From: an uncultured Thermoproteales archaeon
GTDB lineage: Archaea > Thermoproteota > Thermoprotei > Thermoproteales > Thermoproteaceae
Direction of reading: 5' to 3'
Assembly (NCBI GenBank): GCA_938027595.1
Contig: CALJAK010000005.1
Location: forward strand, 23,438-87,437
DNA: 64,000 bases
Part shown: positions 59,677-64,000 of the stretch, piece after piece
How the letters are laid out: each line of letters begins with the position of its first letter
How positions within the stretch are numbered: position 1 is the first letter of the stretch
The notes under the pieces: generated by a model
Told to the model about the DNA's origin: nothing
Databases searched by the model: none
The model's input: only the letters and a program-made list of their open reading frames with translations
Position numbers and translations under genes: made by a program

Positions 59677-61085
59677 AACCCCAACACGTAGTACTTAGGC
59701 TCTGTGAAGTAAAACATGGTTGACCTCACCCCCTCTCGCCACCCAAAGCCAGAGTTCTTGACGCCGCCGTAGGGCAGAGCGTCGAACCTCACTCTAGTGG
59801 AGTCGTTTATCATGACTGAGCCAGCTCTTATGGCTCTAGCCACCCTCATGGCTTTTCTATAGTCCGAGGTGAATATAGCCGCCTGCAGCCCATACTCAGT
59901 GGAGTTAGCCAACTTAACGGCCTCATCGACGTCTTCAAAAGACGACACTGGCAGCACCGGCCCGAAGACTTCCTCTTTCAACACTCTAGCCCCACTGTAA
60001 CTGTCTATCTTTATCAGAGTGGGTTGGAAGAAGTAGCCACGTCTCTCCAACCTCCGGCCGCCGTGGAGAACCTCACCGCCTTTAGCCACAGCGTCTGTCA
60101 CGAAGTTCTCCATCGCCTTGACCATTTTGTCAGATATGAGTGGACCCATGTCTGTGTCTAATTCTGTGGGGTCGCCCACTTTCACGGCGGCTGTCTTCTC
60201 CAGTAGTAACTTCACGAACTTTTCGTATAGTGGTCTCTCTACGTAAACCCGTTTGGTGGCGTTACAGTTCTGCCCCGCGTTTTCAAACCTAGCTCTAGCT
60301 ATCGTGGCGGCGGCGTGCTCCACGTCGGCGTCGGCGAAGACGATAGCCGGGTCGGAGCCGCTTGGGGCAATCATGTACTTCTTACCCCTAGCGGCGGCTT
60401 TCGAAGCCACTTGCAGACCCACGGCGGTGCTGCCTGTGAAAGATATCCCAGCCACTTTTGGATTTTCCAACAATTCGTTGAACACCTCCTCGCCGCTGCC
60501 GATGACGACTTTCAACACGCCGTCTGGAACCCCAGCTTGTTGGAATATTTCATACAGCTTTATGGCCGTCAGCGGCGTATGTGTAGAGGGCTTCACGACG
60601 GCGGTGTTGCCCGCGACAATTACGGGAGCCACTTTGTGAGCGAAAGTAGACGCGGGGTTGTTGTAACTGAGAGCCCCCGCCACCACGCCGATGGGCTCTC
60701 TCACTTCGATCACTAGTCTGTTTTCGTTTGCAGGTGGATAGACGTAGGCATCTACTCTCGGCGCCCTCCCCTCCAGCACGTGTCTAGCCTCCTCGGCGCT
60801 GGCTCTAATTATGTCCACAGCTCTGTGGAGTTCTGCTCTCGAATCTCTAATCGGCTTTCCAGATTCGGCAACTAAAACTCTCAACACGTCGTCGAATAAC
60901 ATTTCTATCATGTCGGCGGCTTTCTTTAGATATCTAGCTCTCTCTCTTAGAGGTAGAGCAGACCACTTTTCGTATGCCTCGTGAGCTTCGTCTACTGCTC
61001 TCCTTACGTCTTCTCTGGTGGCCGATTGGAACACCGCTAGTGTCTCCTCCGTGGCGGGGTTCACCACTACTATTTCCCTCTGCAC
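59673..61085 (-). CDS. Aldehyde dehydrogenase, probable succinyl-CoA reductase
   Basis: 470 residues of the ALDH superfamily. Catalytic Cys in NAGQNCNATKR, cofactor loop FTGSTAVGLQV, and EEVFGPVLPV. The general-base Glu of hydrolytic ALDHs (in LELGG) is replaced: the segment reads YMIAPSGSDPAIV. That fits a CoA-acylating enzyme that reduces succinyl-CoA to succinate semialdehyde. GTG start with TATATAAT 23 bases upstream; co-transcribed with the ligase. Confidence 0.88.
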   Translation of the reverse strand: MQREIVVVNPATEETLAVFQSATREDVRRAVDEAHEAYEKWSALPLRERARYLKKAADMIEMLFDDVLRVLVAESGKPIRDSRAELHRAVDIIRASAEEARHVLEGRAPRVDAYVYPPANENRLVIEVREPIGVVAGALSYNNPASTFAHKVAPVIVAGNTAVVKPSTHTPLTAIKLYEIFQQAGVPDGVLKVVIGSGEEVFNELLENPKVAGISFTGSTAVGLQVASKAAARGKKYMIAPSGSDPAIVFADADVEHAAATIARARFENAGQNCNATKRVYVERPLYEKFVKLLLEKTAAVKVGDPTELDTDMGPLISDKMVKAMENFVTDAVAKGGEVLHGGRRLERRGYFFQPTLIKIDSYSGARVLKEEVFGPVLPVSSFEDVDEAVKLANSTEYGLQAAIFTSDYRKAMRVARAIRAGSVMINDSTRVRFDALPYGGVKNSGFGWREGVRSTMFYFTEPKYYVLGL

Positions 61086-61190
61086 ACAATCACTTTTTCT
61101 ACATTATATAAGGATTTTTCTATGTGTAAATACATGTTAGAAATTTATAATAATAGAAAATTGTAATTTCACATTGTAAAGTTAATATAC

Positions 61191-62708
61191 ATGCAGAATC
61201 TGTGGCATATGGGTTTGAGGAAGGGAGATCAATACGTGGAGGGCTTGAAAAATAGACAACACGTAGCCATATACGTAATGGGGAAGAGAGTCAACGACAT
61301 AACTACAAATCTCTTCCTAAAGCCCTCAGTTATGTCTTTCAAAGCCACTTTCGACGCGGCGTTTGAAGAAGACACCATAGACCTCGCCAGAGTCTACAGC
61401 CCCATAGTGGGGGAGGAGGTAAACCGGTTCAACTCACTCCACAGCGACCCACGCGACTTAGTGGCTAAGGTGAAGCTCCTACGGAAGTTGAGTCACAAGA
61501 CTGGCACTTGTTTCCAGAGGTGCGTGGGGTGGGACGGCCTCAACACGCTCTACATCATAACGCGAAAGATGGCGGACAGGGGGGTAAAGACATACCACGA
61601 CAACTTCATGAAGTACCTCGAGTATGTGCAGCGGCGTGATTTAGCTCTGGCAGGCGCCATGACGGACGTCAAGGGAGTGAGAGCGCTGAAGCCAAGCGAA
61701 CAGCCCAACCCAGACGCCTACGTCAGAGTCGTCGAGGAGAGAGACGACGGGGTTGTGGTGAGGGGAGCGAAAGCCAACATCACGGGCATAGCCGCTGTGG
61801 ACGAAGTGTTGGTAATGCCCACGAGAGCTATGACTGAAAAAGACGCTCAGTACGCAATTTCCTTCGCCATACCGCTAGACACGCCGGGGGTCAAGGTCGT
61901 GGTGGGGAGGCAGTTGAACGACGGCAGGAGAGCCGAGGGGGGCGAGATCGACGGGCTGCCGTATATGTTCAACCACGAGGGGCTTTTGATCTTTGAAGAC
62001 GTCTTCGTGCCGTGGGAGCGGATATTTCTCTACAGAGACTGGACGTGGGCGGGGCTCCTCGTAGAAGTCTTCTCGTACTACCACAGACAGGGCTACGCCG
62101 GTTGTAAATCCGGCTTGGGTGACGTCATAATTGGGGCTGCCTACAACTTAGCCAGTCAAATCGGGGTGGCGGGCAAGGCGCACGTGGAGGACAAGCTAGT
62201 GGAGATGACTTTTCTAAACGAGACGATGTACTCAGCCGGCCTCGCCGCCAGTTGGGAGGGGAAGAAAGTCGCAGAGGGGCCGGGGGGGTGGTGGGTTAAC
62301 CCCATGTACGCCAACGTCACTAAACATCTAGTGACTCGCTTTCCGTACGAAATCTCCAGACTCGCCCACGACATAGCTGGCGGCATTCTGGGCACGGGCC
62401 CCAGCGAGTTTGATTTGAAAAATCCCGAAGTTAGACAACTTCTGGAGAAGTACCTCCAGGGGGTGCCGGAGTTCACTGCCGAAGATAGACTGAGGATATT
62501 ACGACTGTTAGAGAATGTGAGCATCAGCGTGGCGTATCTCATAGAGTCTGTACATGGGGCTGGAAGTCCACAAGCGCAGCGGATATCTATCCAACGGATT
62601 TACGACTATAAATACGCAGAGGAGATAGCCAAGAGGCTTGCGCACATGTCGAAAAAACCTCTGTCCGGCGTAGAGCCCCGCAGAGCTAGCGACGTGGAGA
62701 AGACATGA
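61191..62708 (+). CDS. abfD: 4-hydroxybutyryl-CoA dehydratase
   Basis: 505 residues. [4Fe-4S] and FAD enzyme. The four cluster ligands of the Clostridium enzyme appear: CFQRC (two Cys) and HRQGYAGC (His and Cys). Converts 4-hydroxybutyryl-CoA to crotonyl-CoA, the key step of the hydroxybutyrate half of the cycle. ATG 61191 or the internal ATG 61209 could start; a GTTAATATA box fits 61209 at 25 bases. Divergent from the ALDH operon; coupled to a CBS gene (ATGA). Confidence 0.95.
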   Translation: MQNLWHMGLRKGDQYVEGLKNRQHVAIYVMGKRVNDITTNLFLKPSVMSFKATFDAAFEEDTIDLARVYSPIVGEEVNRFNSLHSDPRDLVAKVKLLRKLSHKTGTCFQRCVGWDGLNTLYIITRKMADRGVKTYHDNFMKYLEYVQRRDLALAGAMTDVKGVRALKPSEQPNPDAYVRVVEERDDGVVVRGAKANITGIAAVDEVLVMPTRAMTEKDAQYAISFAIPLDTPGVKVVVGRQLNDGRRAEGGEIDGLPYMFNHEGLLIFEDVFVPWERIFLYRDWTWAGLLVEVFSYYHRQGYAGCKSGLGDVIIGAAYNLASQIGVAGKAHVEDKLVEMTFLNETMYSAGLAASWEGKKVAEGPGGWWVNPMYANVTKHLVTRFPYEISRLAHDIAGGILGTGPSEFDLKNPEVRQLLEKYLQGVPEFTAEDRLRILRLLENVSISVAYLIESVHGAGSPQAQRISIQRIYDYKYAEEIAKRLAHMSKKPLSGVEPRRASDVEKT

Positions 62709-63127
62709 CGCCAGTGAGACACATAGCCTCCAAACCGCCTGTGACCGCCTCGCCCACAATCTCAATACGTGAAGCTGCGGAAATCATGACCAAGAGGAGG
62801 ATTGGGCTTCTGGTCTTAGTCCAAGGCGGCGAGGTGTTTGGCGTGGTGTCTGAGAGAGATATTGTAAACGCTGTGGCTAGGGGGATACATCCCAGCGAGG
62901 AGGTCTCCAAGATAGCTAGCCGTAATGTAATATCTATAGAAGCGGAGGCTTCTGTTAGAGACGCCGCCATGTTGATACGTAAGCACAACGTTAGACATTT
63001 AGTAGTGACGTCAGGGGGACAGTTGTATGGAGTACTCTCTATTAGAGATTTGATAAACGAGAGTGAAATACTTAAGTCAATTGCGGAATTTACACAAATA
63101 AAGACAGAGGAAGCCGCAGCGGATTAG
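62705..63127 (+). CDS. CBS-domain pair protein coupled to abfD
   Basis: 140 residues, two CBS motifs ([26 protein letters not shown]). ATG overlaps the abfD stop (ATGA). Probable adenylate-sensing partner of the dehydratase operon. Confidence 0.93.
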   Translation: MTPVRHIASKPPVTASPTISIREAAEIMTKRRIGLLVLVQGGEVFGVVSERDIVNAVARGIHPSEEVSKIASRNVISIEAEASVRDAAMLIRKHNVRHLVVTSGGQLYGVLSIRDLINESEILKSIAEFTQIKTEEAAAD

Positions 63128-63199
63128 GATTGTAATTATAAATATATTTAATTTTACATAAATACATATACATTTAAAAATAAATCAAAATGGCTATAT

Positions 63200-64000
63200 A
63201 TGGATATCGTAGATTGTAGTGTAGTAATAGTAGGCTCTGGCTTGGCGGGGCTCAGAGCCGCGTCCGCCGCGGCTTCTGTGAGCGAAAAGCAAGACGTCTG
63301 TGTGGTGACTAAAGTGTCCGGCCCCCGCTCGCACAGCATCTCTGCAGAAGGCGGCATGGCTGCCGTCATGTATCCAGAGAAAACTGGCGACTCTCCACAA
63401 CTCCACGCCTACGACACGGTAAAGGGTGGCGATTATTTAGTTGACCAGAGAGCCGCACTGTTGTTGGCTGAAGAAGCCCCAGCCGAAGTGCGGTTTTTAG
63501 AAAAGATAGGCGTGCCGTGGACTAGAGCGGAAGACGGCACATTGGCGTTGAGACTCTTTGGCGGCATGTCTAAACCGCGCACAGTCTTCGCGAAAGACAA
63601 GACGGGCTTCTACATAATGACCACTCTGTATAGATATGTCAAGTCTTTTCCAAATGTGAAGTTTTTCGAGGAGCATATAGTCACGAAAATTGTAGTGAGG
63701 CAGAAGGTTTTCTATGGCGTTGTGGCTCTAGACATGAAGAGAGGCGAAGTGCGTTTTTTCAAAGCGCCGGCCGGCGTGTTGGCTAGCGGAGGCGGCGGGC
63801 GGTTGTTTAAGTTAACTACCATGGGGCATTTAAACACTGGCGAAATTTGGGGACTTGCCCTTAGGGAGGGTATTGCGTTGAAAGATATGGAGTTTGTGCA
63901 GTGGCATCCCACTGCTTTGGTTCCCAGTGGTATTTTAGTGAGCGAAGCGGCGAGGGGAGAGGGGGGATACTTAGTGAATAGAGAAGGCGAGAGATTCATG
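63200..64000 (+). CDS. sdhA: Succinate dehydrogenase/fumarate reductase flavoprotein, 3' end outside window
   Basis: Frame open to base 64000 (267 codons visible). N-terminal VVIVGSGLAGLRAA FAD motif, PRSHSISAEGGMAA containing the flavin-linked His, and GGGGRLFKLTTM with MEFVQWHPTALVPSG and RGEGGYLVN as in SdhA/FrdA. Interconverts fumarate and succinate, a step of the same cycle. ATG 63200 has TTTAAAAA about 24 bases upstream. Confidence 0.93.
   Translation, partial: MDIVDCSVVIVGSGLAGLRAASAAASVSEKQDVCVVTKVSGPRSHSISAEGGMAAVMYPEKTGDSPQLHAYDTVKGGDYLVDQRAALLLAEEAPAEVRFLEKIGVPWTRAEDGTLALRLFGGMSKPRTVFAKDKTGFYIMTTLYRYVKSFPNVKFFEEHIVTKIVVRQKVFYGVVALDMKRGEVRFFKAPAGVLASGGGGRLFKLTTMGHLNTGEIWGLALREGIALKDMEFVQWHPTALVPSGILVSEAARGEGGYLVNREGERFM

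Noticed and set aside
1..64000. Insertion sequences or integrated mobile elements
   Set aside because: No transposase, integrase or flanking direct repeats were seen; the tRNA genes lack nearby att-like duplications that I could find.

Overview
The window reads as chromosome of a hyperthermophilic crenarchaeon of the order Thermoproteales, most likely a Pyrobaculum/Thermoproteus relative. The evidence is an archaeal gene set (aIF5B, ribosomal protein S6e, archaeal PEP carboxylase, archaeal triosephosphate isomerase, ThiD-ThiN fusion, TIGR00304/DUF131 membrane proteins), tRNA genes with no encoded CCA, a tRNA-Glu apparently split by a non-canonical intron, C/D box guide RNAs, and mostly leaderless genes: a TATA box (TTTAAA/TATAAA type) repeatedly lies 22-26 nt before the chosen start codon. 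The species cannot be fixed from the sequence alone.

Layout. 1-3.3 kb: surface protein, SDR and GTP cyclohydrolase I, glycosyltransferase. 3.3-11.3 kb: respiratory complex I operon nuoD-H-I-J-K-M-L-N. 11.8-14.2 kb: two-subunit 2-oxoacid:ferredoxin oxidoreductase whose alpha gene has an in-frame TGA. 14.2-20.8 kb: secreted CAP-like protein, glycosyltransferase, HisRS, carbamate kinase, divergent tatC/tatA. 20.8-28 kb: flavoproteins, thioredoxin-CcdA fusion, phosphatase, tRNA-Glu, a GatA-like amidase with a 34-residue GatC-like peptide, translin-like protein, presenilin-like protease, two C/D box RNAs. 28-33 kb: aIF5B, tRNA-Leu, S6e, triosephosphate isomerase. 33-41.7 kb: decayed queE, PadR regulator, FAH-family enzyme, queuosine-precursor-type transporter, trpC, cation transporters, decayed SDR. 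41.7-48.8 kb: metal-binding lipoprotein-like SBP, Nudix hydrolase, frameshifted permease, DUF1646 transporter, cytochrome bd-type oxidase. 48.8-54.4 kb: folate and thiamine genes, tRNA-Ala, small membrane proteins, a multiply frameshifted polyferredoxin.

The most coherent system lies at 54.4-64 kb: PEP carboxylase, alcohol dehydrogenase (succinate semialdehyde reductase), acyl-CoA synthetase (4-hydroxybutyrate-CoA ligase), a CoA-acylating-type aldehyde dehydrogenase (succinyl-CoA reductase), 4-hydroxybutyryl-CoA dehydratase and the start of a fumarate reductase/succinate dehydrogenase flavoprotein. Together these supply the distinctive steps of the dicarboxylate/4-hydroxybutyrate CO2-fixation cycle known from Thermoproteus neutrophilus. 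Three small CBS-pair proteins are translationally coupled to PEP carboxylase and the dehydratase, suggesting adenylate-sensing control of carbon fixation.

Six genes appear broken (korA, queE, an SDR, an APC permease, the polyferredoxin, and a phosphatase that runs into a tRNA). The queE loss beside an intact precursor transporter suggests a switch from synthesis to salvage of the archaeosine precursor, though sequencing error must be excluded for single-base events.
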